A stretch of 64,000 bases of DNA from Astrobacterium formosum (GTDB taxonomy: Bacteria > Pseudomonadota > Alphaproteobacteria > Rhizobiales > Xanthobacteraceae): contig JAVDCA010000005.1 of assembly GCA_030848545.1 (NCBI GenBank), forward strand, positions 124,001 through 188,000. Direction: 5' to 3'. The notes under the pieces are model-generated. The model did no database searches. It was not told the DNA's origin and was given only the letters and a program-made list of their open reading frames with translations. Both the position numbers and the translations under genes were made by a program. Positions 33,906 to 42,826 of this stretch are shown here, one piece after another; position 1 is the first letter of the stretch, and each line of letters starts with the position of its first letter.

Positions 33906-35024
33906 ATGGACAGGATGGACAAGGAGATTCTGACTACGACCGAGGCCGCCAGGATCCTGGGGGTGTCGGTGCGCACTGCCCAGTTGCTCATTGAGGGCGG
34001 CTCGATACCGTCGTGGAAGACCCCGGGCGGCCATCGCCGGGTTTATCGCCGTGACGTCCTGGCGGTGATCGAGGCCGGCTCCACGGCACCCGGGACAGCC
34101 TCGACGCCGGCAAGCTCGGCGCTGGTCATCCTGATCGCCCGGCCGGAGCGCCTTGCCGATTATGAAGCGGTGCTGCGCAGCGTCCCCAATCGCCGCTTCG
34201 ACAGCTTTACCGACACCCATGCGGCACTCGTCGCGATCGGATCGCGCACGCCCGCCGCGGTGGTGATCGAGGCCGAGCAGCCCAGTGCCGCCCGGGCGGC
34301 CCTGCTGGAGAGCCTGCGCACCAATCCGGCACTCACGGGCATCCGCATCTTCGTCGTCGGATCATCCGACGCGATCCGCGCCGACGCTGGCGGCGACCAA
34401 GGCATGATCCGTCCGGTCGACGGCCTCTCCTCGTTGGCGGCGGCCGTTGCGCCCGCCCCGGAGGGCGACACCGCCCCGCCCGCCCCCTTTGACACGCCGC
34501 CGCCGTTCCCGATCGCTGACAACGAAGGCCTCAGGCTGCGCGCGCTGGATCGCTCCGGGCTCGTCGACACGCCGCCGGACGCATCCTTCGACCGCCTCAC
34601 CTGGCTGGCGGCACGCATCCTCGGCGCCCCCATGGCGCTGTTCACGATTCTGACCGCCGACCGCCAGTGGTTCAAGTCGCGCCAGGGCATCGACATGACC
34701 GAAACGCCGCGCAGTTGGGCGTTCTGCAATCACACGATCCTGCAGGACGGCATTTTCGTCTCCGAAAACCTCGCCACCGATGAGCGCTTCGCCGACAACC
34801 CGGCGGTCGCCGGCGAGCCGCACTTCCGCTTCTATGCGGGTTACCCGGTGGTCGACCCCGACGGTTTCAAACTCGGCTCGCTGTGCGTGATCGACACCCG
34901 CCCCCGCGCACTCGACGAGACCCAGAAGCAGGTGCTGGCGAAACTCGCCGCCGTCGCCTCGGACACCGTCCGGCTGCGCGCCAGCGAGCGCCAATCGAGC
35001 CGTCTCCGCGGCGAGCGCCGTTGA
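33906..35024 (+). CDS. Excisionase-type HTH, receiver-like and GAF fusion protein
   Basis: A 372-residue protein. Residues 9-55 form a MerR/excisionase-type HTH (TTTEAARILGVSVRTAQLLI, then TPGGHRRVYRRDV). Residues 70-170 look like a receiver fold (ALVILIARPERLADYEAVL, AAVVIEAEQPSAA) in which the acceptor position carries Glu rather than Asp. Residues 205-355 form a GAF domain (FDRLTWLAARILGAPMALFT, YAGYPVVDPDGFKLGSLCVI). It probably binds DNA and a small molecule. Start is ATG 33906; ATG 33915 is possible. It is divergent from the GMC oxidoreductase gene. Confidence 0.85.
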   Translation: MDRMDKEILTTTEAARILGVSVRTAQLLIEGGSIPSWKTPGGHRRVYRRDVLAVIEAGSTAPGTASTPASSALVILIARPERLADYEAVLRSVPNRRFDSFTDTHAALVAIGSRTPAAVVIEAEQPSAARAALLESLRTNPALTGIRIFVVGSSDAIRADAGGDQGMIRPVDGLSSLAAAVAPAPEGDTAPPAPFDTPPPFPIADNEGLRLRALDRSGLVDTPPDASFDRLTWLAARILGAPMALFTILTADRQWFKSRQGIDMTETPRSWAFCNHTILQDGIFVSENLATDERFADNPAVAGEPHFRFYAGYPVVDPDGFKLGSLCVIDTRPRALDETQKQVLAKLAAVASDTVRLRASERQSSRLRGERR

Positions 35025-35077
35025 GCACGGCGGTCCGCCCAGCCAATCTCATATCCATCGATCAGGAGAGTGTGCCG

Positions 35078-35587
35078 ATGATGTTCTTCGTCGCCTTTGC
35101 GGTCCTGCTCCGGGTGGCGACGCTGATGGTTTCGATGCGCAACGAGCGCCGTCTCAAATCCGAAGGAGCCGTCGAATTCGGCGCCGTCAACTCCGCCGTT
35201 CTGGCGTCGGCGCACGTGCTCTTCTATGTGGCGGCGACGATCGAAGGCGTGTGGCGGGATGCCGCGATCGATCTTACCGGCATCATCGGCCTCGCCGTCT
35301 ATGCATTCGGCATGGCGATGCTGCTTGTCGTCATGCGGCTGCTCGGACGCTGGTGGACCGTGAAGCTCATCATCGCGGCGGATCATGAGCTGGTGACACA
35401 CCCGCTCTTCCGCGCCGTGCGCCACCCCAACTATTTCCTCAACCTCCTGCCGGAGCTGGCCGGACTGGGGCTCGCATTGCATGCCTATTGGACGCTGGCG
35501 GTCGGCCTGCCCTGTTACCTGATCGTCCTTGCGATCCGCATCCGCAGCGAAGAGCGGCTCATGAGCGCCCGTTTCCCGGCGTACTGA
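35078..35587 (+). CDS. Isoprenylcysteine carboxyl methyltransferase-family membrane protein
   Basis: A 169-residue protein with four to five membrane segments and the ICMT-family C-terminal motif ELVTHPLFRAVRHPNYFLNL followed by EERLMSARFPAY, the S-adenosylmethionine-binding region. The family methylates carboxyl groups of lipid or lipidated substrates; bacterial substrates are mostly unknown, some act next to type III polyketide synthases. AGGAG lies nine bases before ATG 35078. It begins 53 bases after the HTH-GAF gene. Confidence 0.8.
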   Translation: MMFFVAFAVLLRVATLMVSMRNERRLKSEGAVEFGAVNSAVLASAHVLFYVAATIEGVWRDAAIDLTGIIGLAVYAFGMAMLLVVMRLLGRWWTVKLIIAADHELVTHPLFRAVRHPNYFLNLLPELAGLGLALHAYWTLAVGLPCYLIVLAIRIRSEERLMSARFPAY

Positions 35588-35594
35588 TAAGGGC

Positions 35595-35930
35595 CTATCG
35601 CTCGGTCGGATAGCCGGCCGCTTTCCACGCCTTGAGGCCGCCGGCAAGATGGGCGTCGCTTTTCAGCCCGGCGGCCTGCGCGGTCTCGCTCGCTTTGATG
35701 GAACGCATTCCCGACGCGCAGGCAAACACCAAGGCGCGGCCGTCAGCGACCGGCAGTTCGTCCGGATCGAACCGCGACAGCGGCATCAGAACGGCTCCCG
35801 GAAAGCGCTCCACCGCCGTCTCATGGGGTTCGCGGACATCTACGACCACAAAAGTTCCGGCGGCCACGCCGTCGGCCACCTCGGCCGCAGTCAGATCCTT
35901 GACGTTACGTCGTCCGAACAACCCGAACAT
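35595..35930 (-). CDS. Rhodanese-like sulfurtransferase
   Basis: A 111-residue single-domain rhodanese: DVREPHE (31-37), PGAVLMPLSRF and the active loop FACASGMRS with catalytic Cys71. It carries persulfide sulfur in the cytoplasm; the acceptor is unknown. It converges with the ICMT-family gene and starts near a short tandem repeat at 35941. Confidence 0.9.
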   Translation of the reverse strand: MFGLFGRRNVKDLTAAEVADGVAAGTFVVVDVREPHETAVERFPGAVLMPLSRFDPDELPVADGRALVFACASGMRSIKASETAQAAGLKSDAHLAGGLKAWKAAGYPTER

Positions 35931-35940
35931 GACTTCTCCT

Positions 35941-35970
35941 CACCGTGGCACCACGTCTCACCGTGGCACC
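35941..35970. repeat. Two direct repeats of CACCGTGGCACC
   Basis: CACCGTGGCACC occurs at 35941-35952 and 35959-35970, an 18-base period, directly before the rhodanese start on the minus strand. It may be an operator or a chance duplication. Confidence 0.5.
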
Positions 35971-36046
35971 CCGGCGAAGGTGGGCAAACCAAGGACAAAA
36001 TCAAGTCCGATACCAATGGGCGGGTGTGTGGGCCGTCGTCGTCGAC

Positions 36047-37972
36047 CTACACCATCACCTGCGTGCCGACCTCGACCACACGTCCGGTCGGAATCTGGAA
36101 GAAGTCGGTGGCATCGCTCGCCGACTTCGTCAGACCGATATACAGGCGGTCCTGCCAGCGCGGCATGCCTGATTGCGCCGCCGGCTTGAGCGACCGGCGC
36201 GACAGGAAGAACGACGTCGACATGATGTCGAACTGCCAGCCGAGCTTGCGCGCGATCGCCAGGGCCTTGGGAACATTCGGCGTTTCCATGTAGCCGAAGC
36301 GCAGCGTCACGCGGTTGAACAGCGGCGATATCTGCTGGATGCGCACCCGCTCCTCGTCTGTGACGCGCGGCGTGTCGGCCGTCTTGATGGTCAGGATGAC
36401 GTTGTGCTCATGCAGGACCTTGTTGTGCTTGAGGTTGTGCAGGAGCGCCGTCGGCGCCGACTCGGGATCGCTGGTGAGGAACACGGCGGTGCCGGGCACG
36501 ATGTGCGGCGGCCGCTTGGTCAGGCTTTGCACCAGCGTTTCCAGCGGCACTTCGCTGCGTCGGGTCTTGAGCATGAGGAGGTTCGTGCCGCGCCGCCAGG
36601 TGACGATCAAGAGAACGATCGAGGCTCCGAACAACAGCGGCAGCCAGGCTCCCTCGACCAGCTTGAGCAGGTTGGCCGACAGGAACACGGTATCGATCAG
36701 CACCAGCGGGAACATGAGGGCACCGGCGGCCCACGGGTTCCATCTCCACAGCCGCCACACGACGACGAAGCCCAGGATGCCGTCGACCACCATGGTGGTG
36801 GCCACCGCGATTCCATAGGCCGAGGCGAGCGCGCTCGACGTCTTGAACAGGCCGACCAACAGCAGGACACCGATCAGCAGGGCCATGTTGGCGCGGGGAA
36901 TGTAGATCTGTCCGGAGCGGGATTCCGAAGTGTGAAGGATGACGAAGCGCGGCACGAGCCCGAGCTGGATCGCCTGGCGCGTGATGGAGAAGGCGCCGGT
37001 GATCACCGCCTGGCTGGCGATGACGGTTGCCGCCGTCGACAGGATCACCATCGGAAGCAGCAACGGCTCCGGCCACAGACGGTAGAAGGGATTTTCGAGC
37101 GTGTGCGGATCGGCGAGCACCATGGCGCCCTGGCCGAAATAGTTGATGATCAGGGCGGGAAAGACGAGACCGAGCCAGGCGGTCCGGATCGGCTTGCGGC
37201 CAAAATGGCCGAGGTCCGCGTAGAGAGCCTCGCCGCCGGTGACGGCCAGGAATACGAGCCCCAGTGTGACCAGTCCGATCACGCGATGCTCGTACAGGAA
37301 ATGGACCGCGTAATAGGGATTGATGGCCGCGAAAACCCGCGGATCGTCGGCGAGGTGCATCAGGCCCCCGGCAGCGAGTGCGACGAACCAGGCCACCATC
37401 ACGGGTCCGAAGAACGCGGCCACGCGCGCCGTGCCGCGCGACTGCACGGCGAACAGAACGATCAGGATCAGCACCGTGACCGGAATGACGCTGTGCTCGA
37501 AGGCCGGCGCGGCGAGCTTCAGCCCCTCGACCGCCGACAAGACGGAAACGGCCGGCGTGATCACCGAGTCGCCGTAGAACATCGCCGCCCCGATGATGCC
37601 GAGCATGAAAATCGGCGCCGTCCGTCGTCCGACCACGCGGGCGGCGAGCGCGGTGAGCGACAGCGTTCCGCCTTCGCCGTTGTTGTCGGCGCGCAGGAGA
37701 ATGATGACGTATTTGAGCGTGACGACGATCGTGAGCGACCACAGGATCATCGACAGCACGCCGAGCACGGCATCGCGTGAGATCGGACCGCTACCAATGG
37801 CCGCAGTCGTCGCCTCCCGGAACGCATAAAGCGGGCTGGTGCCGATATCGCCATAGACGACGCCGACACTCCCGAGCGTCAATCCCCAGAAGCCCGAGGA
37901 GGTATGCTCATCTTCGCTCCGGACTGCCACCGGGGCGGCCGGCGCAGCACTGTCTTGGGTGACTTCGGCCAT
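36047..37972 (-). CDS. kup: Potassium uptake protein Kup
   Basis: A 641-residue K+/H+ symporter of the KUP/HAK family with about twelve membrane segments. It shows the family opening [20 protein letters not shown], then [14 protein letters not shown] and [20 protein letters not shown], and a cytoplasmic C-terminal domain of about 180 residues. It transports potassium across the cytoplasmic membrane. The gene stands alone. The 116 bases after its stop hold no other gene. Confidence 0.96.
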   Translation of the reverse strand: MAEVTQDSAAPAAPVAVRSEDEHTSSGFWGLTLGSVGVVYGDIGTSPLYAFREATTAAIGSGPISRDAVLGVLSMILWSLTIVVTLKYVIILLRADNNGEGGTLSLTALAARVVGRRTAPIFMLGIIGAAMFYGDSVITPAVSVLSAVEGLKLAAPAFEHSVIPVTVLILIVLFAVQSRGTARVAAFFGPVMVAWFVALAAGGLMHLADDPRVFAAINPYYAVHFLYEHRVIGLVTLGLVFLAVTGGEALYADLGHFGRKPIRTAWLGLVFPALIINYFGQGAMVLADPHTLENPFYRLWPEPLLLPMVILSTAATVIASQAVITGAFSITRQAIQLGLVPRFVILHTSESRSGQIYIPRANMALLIGVLLLVGLFKTSSALASAYGIAVATTMVVDGILGFVVVWRLWRWNPWAAGALMFPLVLIDTVFLSANLLKLVEGAWLPLLFGASIVLLIVTWRRGTNLLMLKTRRSEVPLETLVQSLTKRPPHIVPGTAVFLTSDPESAPTALLHNLKHNKVLHEHNVILTIKTADTPRVTDEERVRIQQISPLFNRVTLRFGYMETPNVPKALAIARKLGWQFDIMSTSFFLSRRSLKPAAQSGMPRWQDRLYIGLTKSASDATDFFQIPTGRVVEVGTQVMV

Positions 37973-38092
37973 GCCTGAAAGTTGCCATTCATCGAGGGGG
38001 CGCTTATAGCACCGCCTCCCCCGTCGGGAATACGGAATAGCCCAACTGGTTCCGGCGGCAAAGTTCGCCCCCGGGGCGCAGGACGTGGCCTT

Positions 38093-38917
38093 TCAGGGCT
38101 TGAAATCGATGGGAATCGGCGGCTCCTCACGCAGGAGCGTGATGGTGACGCGGCGGTTCGCCGCAATGAAGGGATCGTCGGCGAACAAAGGTTGTGTATC
38201 CGCCTTTCCGGCGACCATCTGGAAATGGCTCGGCGGAACGCCTTCTTCCTCGAGGATCCGGCGTACCGCATTGGCCCGGTCCGCCGACAGGTCCCAGGGG
38301 CCGTAGCCGGGCCGTACCGGGCCGCGTGCCGCTGCGGTATGCCCGGTGATCGCCAGGCGGAATGGCGAACTCTGCATCGGGACGGCGAGTTTCTGGATCA
38401 GCTTGCGGGTACGCTCGTAGGGCTCCTTGGAGCCTTCGGCGAACATGGAGCGGCCATCCTGGTCGACGATCTCCACATTGAGGCCAGCCTTGGTCTCCTC
38501 GAACATCACGTTCTTGGACACCTCGGTGATGTCGGGCATGTCCTGCATGGCTTGGCGCAGCGTCGCGGCCGCAAGGGCGAACGCACGGTCCTCCTTCAGG
38601 CGGGCACCACTGGTGCGCCGGTCATGTTCGTCCGGGGTCGGGTTGGCCGACGCCTCTTCGGGCGGGATATGGGCGGAGTTGCGCAGTTTCGGGCGCGTCG
38701 GCAGGCCCGTCACCTCGATGATGCCGGAATAGCGGACATTGGTCTGGACCCCGAAGGCGTCGCGCATCGAGCCGGCGATCGCCTGCAACTTCTGCACGTC
38801 CTGGGTCGAGGATGCGCACAGCATGACGAAAAAGGCGACCAGCAAGCCCATCAAGTCGGCGAAGGTGACGAACCAGCCGTGACCGCCGTGGGCGCCCCCG
38901 CGTGCCTTTTTTGCCAT
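38093..38917 (-). CDS. MotB-family stator protein with OmpA-like domain
   Basis: A 274-residue protein with one membrane helix carrying the proton-path Asp (TFADLMGLLVAFFVML, Asp21) and a C-terminal OmpA-like peptidoglycan-binding domain (about 140-265; RLAITGHTAAARGPVRPGYG, SADRANAVRRILEEEGV). Basic N-terminus is typical of MotB. It follows the MotA-like gene by 24 bases. In flagellar motors the pair forms the ion-driven stator, but the sequence shows no other motor genes here. Confidence 0.9.
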   Translation of the reverse strand: MAKKARGGAHGGHGWFVTFADLMGLLVAFFVMLCASSTQDVQKLQAIAGSMRDAFGVQTNVRYSGIIEVTGLPTRPKLRNSAHIPPEEASANPTPDEHDRRTSGARLKEDRAFALAAATLRQAMQDMPDITEVSKNVMFEETKAGLNVEIVDQDGRSMFAEGSKEPYERTRKLIQKLAVPMQSSPFRLAITGHTAAARGPVRPGYGPWDLSADRANAVRRILEEEGVPPSHFQMVAGKADTQPLFADDPFIAANRRVTITLLREEPPIPIDFKP

Positions 38918-38941
38918 GAGCGCGGCTTTCCTATTCCGTCG

Positions 38942-39715
38942 TCAAGCCGGAACCGGTTCGGCTTCCTCAAGGCGCTCGCGTTGCGGCAGGTAGGCGAGCA
39001 GCATTTCGCGCACAAGCGCGGGACTCTTGGCGTCCCGGATCATCAGAATGCCATCGATGATCAACGTCCGATTGATTTCCTCGTCCACCAGTTTGAGGTG
39101 GAGCTTGTCGGCGATCGGCAGGCAGAACAGGTTCGACAGCGCGGCGCCGTAGAAGGTCGCCAGCAGCGCCACCGCCATGTACGGGCCGAGCTTGGAAGGG
39201 TCGGTCATGTTGGCGAACATCTGCACCATGCCGATCAGCGTGCCGACCATTCCGAATGCCGGCGCGCAATCACCGACCGCGCGGTAGATCTTCTGGCCTT
39301 CGTCGAGATGGGTGAGAAAGATGTCGCGATCGCGTTCGAGGCTGTCGCGGATGAAGTCGGCGTCGTAGCCGTCGGCGACGTAGCGGATGCCCTTGGCGAG
39401 AAAGACGTCTTCAGTCTGCACCTTCTCGAGCCCGATCGGTCCCTGCTTGCGGGCGATTTCGGCCATGCCGGAAATCTCGTCGATCAGTTCGCGCTGGCTC
39501 ATGCGCCGCAGCGTGAAGGCGTATTTGGCGCCGAGCGGCAGGCCGTGGAAGATCGAGGACAGCGGAAAGCGGATGAGTGTCGCCGAGAACGATCCGCCGA
39601 AAATGACGAGGAAGGCGTGGACGTCCACGAACATCCGCAGGTCGCCCCCCATGAGAATGAGGGTCACCAGCACGGTTGCGCCCGCCGCAAGGCCGAGCCC
39701 GGTTGCGATATCCAT
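38942..39715 (-). CDS. MotA/PomA-family stator protein
   Basis: A 257-residue membrane protein with four membrane segments and a cytoplasmic loop. Family phrases are MGGDLRMFVDVHAFLVIFGG, GDCAPAFGMVGTLIGMVQMF and GPYMAVALLATFYGAALSNL. It resembles PomA-like MotA proteins. I start at ATG 39715, with GGAG six bases upstream, rather than the earlier in-frame ATG at 39763. It forms a two-gene unit with the MotB-like gene. Confidence 0.9.
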   Translation of the reverse strand: MDIATGLGLAAGATVLVTLILMGGDLRMFVDVHAFLVIFGGSFSATLIRFPLSSIFHGLPLGAKYAFTLRRMSQRELIDEISGMAEIARKQGPIGLEKVQTEDVFLAKGIRYVADGYDADFIRDSLERDRDIFLTHLDEGQKIYRAVGDCAPAFGMVGTLIGMVQMFANMTDPSKLGPYMAVALLATFYGAALSNLFCLPIADKLHLKLVDEEINRTLIIDGILMIRDAKSPALVREMLLAYLPQRERLEEAEPVPA

Positions 39716-39819
39716 AGACCACTCCAACCCAACGCCACAACCGCAGCCGAGCCCGAAGGACAAGGCAATATCTACACTAACGTGTCCGCGCTTAAGGGAC
39801 CGTAAAAGCGGGTACTGAC

Positions 39820-39842
39820 GGCCTGAAGGCTACCTTTAGGCC
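39820..39842. other. Hairpin in divergent intergenic region
   Basis: GGCCTGAAGG (39820-39829) pairs with CCTTTAGGCC (39833-39842) except for one position, closing a three-base loop. It lies between the divergent motA-like and mmsA genes. No T tract follows, so a leader or operator role is as likely as termination. Confidence 0.35.
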
Positions 39843-39950
39843 TTTCGGCCGGCTTCACCTGCGCTCGGCCGTGCGGTATCTGGAAAGCCAGACAAGAAGA
39901 TCCGGCCCAGGCCAGGAAAAGGGCCACGGCCGGTCTCGAGGGAGGTTGGG

Positions 39951-41447
39951 ATGCGCGAAATCGGACATTTCGTCGGCGGTAAATCGGTCAAAGGAACGTC
40001 GGGACGCTGGGGCGAGGTCTTCGACCCCAACACCGGCGAGGTCCAGGCCCGCGTCGCCATGGCCAAACATGCCGAGGTCGAACACGCCGTCGCGGTCGCG
40101 GAAGCCGCCCAGCCGGCCTGGGCGTCCACCAACCCGCAACGGCGCGCGCGCGTCCTGTTCAGGTTCCTCGAGCTGGTGCAGAACGAGCACGACAGCCTCG
40201 CCGCCCTCCTGTCGTCCGAGCACGGCAAGATCCATGCGGACGCCCGCGGCGACATCCAGCGCGGTCTCGAGGTGGTCGAGTTCGCCTGCGGCATTCCTCA
40301 TCTGCTCAAAGGCGAGTTCAGCGACAGCGCCGGTCCGGGCATCGATCTTTATTCGCTGCGCCAGCCGCTCGGAGTCGTCGCCGGCATCACGCCGTTCAAC
40401 TTTCCCGCCATGATCCCGATGTGGAAGTTCGCGCCGGCGATCGCCTGCGGCAACGCCTTCATCCTCAAACCGTCGGAACGCGCCCCCTCGGTGCCGCTGC
40501 GGCTCGCCGAACTCATGGGCGAGGCGGGTCTGCCGCCCGGCATTCTCAACGTCGTCAACGGCGACAAGGAAGCCGTCGATACGCTGCTCACCGATCCGCG
40601 CGTGCGCGCCATCGGCTTCGTCGGTTCGTCGGCGATCGCCGAATACATCTATTCGACCGGCTGCGCCAACGGCAAACGGGTGCAATGCTTCGGCGGCGCC
40701 AAGAACCACATGATCGTCATGCCGGATGCCGACATGGACCAGGCGGTCGACGCCCTCGTCGGCGCCGGCTACGGCTCGGCCGGCGAACGCTGCATGGCGA
40801 TTTCGGTCGCCGTGCCGGTGGGGGAGAAGACTGCCGACCGGCTGTTGGAAAAACTGGTGCCGCGCGTCGAGGCGCTGAAGATCGGCCCGTCGTCGGACAA
40901 ACAGGCCGACTACGGACCCATGGTCACGAAATCCCATCTCGACAAGGTGCGAGACTATGTCGATCTCGGCGTCAGGGAAGGCGCCAAGCTCGTTGTCGAC
41001 GGCCGCGGCTTCCGCCTGCAGGGGTACGAAAACGGCTTCTTTCTCGGCGGTTGCCTGTTCGACGCGGTCGAGCCGCACATGCGCATCTACAAGGAGGAGA
41101 TTTTCGGACCCGTTCTGTCGGTCGTGCGGGCACGCGATTACGAAGAGGCCCTTCGGCTTCCCTCCGAGCACGAGTACGGCAACGGCGTCGCGATCTTCAC
41201 GCGCGACGGCGACGCCGCGCGCGATTTCGTCAACCGCGTCAATGTGGGCATGGTCGGCGTCAATTTCGCCATTCCGGTTCCCCTCGCCTATCACACGTTC
41301 GGCGGCTGGAAGCGATCGGGCTTCGGCGACCTCAATCAGCACGGTCCCGATGCCGTGCGTTTCTACACCAAGACCAAAACGGTGACGTCGCGGTGGCCGT
41401 CGGGCACCAAGGCCGGCACCGAATTCGTCATTCCGACCATGCGGTGA
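39951..41447 (+). CDS. mmsA: Methylmalonate-semialdehyde dehydrogenase (CoA-acylating)
   Basis: A 498-residue aldehyde dehydrogenase. The catalytic cysteine is C281 in GSAGERCMAIS. The usual general-base Glu is replaced by Asn (FGGAKNHMIVMPDADMDQ), the signature of CoA-acylating MMSDH enzymes. It converts methylmalonate or malonate semialdehyde to propionyl- or acetyl-CoA in valine and inositol breakdown. GGGAGG stands five bases before the ATG. No mmsB or iol gene is adjacent. Confidence 0.93.
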   Translation: MREIGHFVGGKSVKGTSGRWGEVFDPNTGEVQARVAMAKHAEVEHAVAVAEAAQPAWASTNPQRRARVLFRFLELVQNEHDSLAALLSSEHGKIHADARGDIQRGLEVVEFACGIPHLLKGEFSDSAGPGIDLYSLRQPLGVVAGITPFNFPAMIPMWKFAPAIACGNAFILKPSERAPSVPLRLAELMGEAGLPPGILNVVNGDKEAVDTLLTDPRVRAIGFVGSSAIAEYIYSTGCANGKRVQCFGGAKNHMIVMPDADMDQAVDALVGAGYGSAGERCMAISVAVPVGEKTADRLLEKLVPRVEALKIGPSSDKQADYGPMVTKSHLDKVRDYVDLGVREGAKLVVDGRGFRLQGYENGFFLGGCLFDAVEPHMRIYKEEIFGPVLSVVRARDYEEALRLPSEHEYGNGVAIFTRDGDAARDFVNRVNVGMVGVNFAIPVPLAYHTFGGWKRSGFGDLNQHGPDAVRFYTKTKTVTSRWPSGTKAGTEFVIPTMR

Positions 41448-41581
41448 CGGCAGCATGGCAATTCGCCGTCGCGACGGGCCGGGACGGCGACCCGCCTTCA
41501 AATGAGCGGCTTTGTCGGCTAGTCTCTCAGGCCTGGAATTCGACGTGAAGCCGCGAAACCGACGTGAACCCAAACGGAATC

Positions 41582-42007
41582 ATGCCACCGCCCTACGCCT
41601 TCGTTGTCCTCACCGGACTCGCCCTCGCCATGCCACTGGCCGCGTGCAGCCTCGGCACCATCGGTGGCGTGTTCTCGCCAGATCCGTCGGACACGCAGGC
41701 CACGACCTCTGCGGCGGACGGAACGCTGCCGCAGCCGGAGATGGCCGGTCGGTGGCTGCTCGCCACCGACGGCGCCGCCGGCTGCACCATGAATTTTTCC
41801 GGTTCCGCCAGAGGACACGAAGGCACCATCGCGCCGGAAGGCGGCTGCCCGGGGCGTTTCTTCACCAGCCGCAACTGGTCCTACGAGCAGAACGCGATCA
41901 TCATCCGCAATCACGCCGGCGAACTCCTGGCCCAGCTCAACGTCACGGCCGCGGACCGACTGGTCGGCCAGGGGCCGAACGGCGAGCCTGTGTCGCTGAC
42001 CCGTTGA
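41582..42007 (+). CDS. AprI/Inh-like metalloprotease inhibitor lipoprotein
   Basis: A 141-residue protein with a lipoprotein signal ending in LAAC (residues about 19-22). The mature part has the Inh-fold phrases MAGRWLLATDGAAGCTMNFS and GGCPGRFFTSRNWSYEQNAI, with two cysteines placed for a disulfide. Family members inhibit serralysin-type metalloproteases in the periplasm. The start could instead be the GTG at 41564. No protease gene is adjacent. Confidence 0.75.
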   Translation: MPPPYAFVVLTGLALAMPLAACSLGTIGGVFSPDPSDTQATTSAADGTLPQPEMAGRWLLATDGAAGCTMNFSGSARGHEGTIAPEGGCPGRFFTSRNWSYEQNAIIIRNHAGELLAQLNVTAADRLVGQGPNGEPVSLTR

Positions 42008-42118
42008 GTCGCCCAGGCCCGCAGCACCGTTCCGCCTTGCATGAAGCCATCCGATCGGCGAACCATATCGCGGCGCCGGGCGCATTCGCACGGCGCTTCG
42101 CGGGACGGAACAGGAACC

Positions 42119-42766
42119 ATGGCCGAATACGAACTTTACTGCTTTGCCCAATCCGGCAATGCCTACCGGGCGGCTTTGATGCTCAACCTCATCGGCGCCG
42201 ACTGGCAGCCCAGATGGGTCGATTTCTTCGTCAAAGGCGAAACCCGCTCGCCCGAGTACCGCGCCAATGTCAACGAGATGGGCGAGGTTCCGGTACTCGC
42301 CCATGGGGACAGGAAACTCAGCCAGTCGGGCGTCATCCTGACTTATCTGGCGGAGCGTTCGGGCAAGTTCAGGCCTGCAGACGAAGACGAACGCCTGGAG
42401 ACGCTGCGCTGGATCATCTTCGACAACCAGAAGATCAACGGCTTTCTCGGGCCCTATCGTTTCCTGCGCGTGTTCGCACGGCCAGCCGGCGATCCGGCGG
42501 TGCTGAACTTCCTCAAACTGCGGGTCACCAGCAATCTGGCGATCGTCGACAAGCGTCTTTCCGAACGGCCGTTTCTGCTCGGCGAGCGACCGACCATCGC
42601 CGACATTTCCATGGTCGGCTATCTGTATTATCCGGCCGAGGAATTCGGCTTCGACATCGCCGCAGACTACCCCGCGATCGGTGCCTGGCTCGAACGCATC
42701 AAGGCCTTGCCGGGCTGGAAGCCCCCCTACGAGCTGATGCCGGGGCATCCCCTGCCGCCGCGATGA
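42119..42766 (+). CDS. Glutathione S-transferase family protein
   Basis: A 215-residue GST with an N-terminal thioredoxin-like domain (MAEYELYCFAQSGNAYRAAL, NEMGEVPVLAHGDRKLSQSG with the cis-Pro and the glutathione-binding Ser) and an alpha-helical C-domain (RPTIADISMVGYLYYPAEEF). Cytoplasmic; the substrate is unknown. I start at ATG 42119, with AGGA close upstream; an upstream extension to 42041 has no support. It follows the inhibitor-like gene by 111 bases. Confidence 0.88.
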   Translation: MAEYELYCFAQSGNAYRAALMLNLIGADWQPRWVDFFVKGETRSPEYRANVNEMGEVPVLAHGDRKLSQSGVILTYLAERSGKFRPADEDERLETLRWIIFDNQKINGFLGPYRFLRVFARPAGDPAVLNFLKLRVTSNLAIVDKRLSERPFLLGERPTIADISMVGYLYYPAEEFGFDIAADYPAIGAWLERIKALPGWKPPYELMPGHPLPPR

Positions 42767-42826
42767 CGGCGCTGCGGCCGGCGGAACGGAAAATGTCCGC
42801 CGGTCAAATTGTTCGGCTTGATCGGT

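Noticed and set aside
31786-33933. 715-codon plus-strand frame
   Set aside because: It lies antisense to the GMC oxidoreductase and the response-regulator front; the sequence is Arg/His-rich and has no motif.
39855-41573. 572-codon minus-strand frame
   Set aside because: Antisense shadow of mmsA, whose catalytic motifs are intact on the plus strand.
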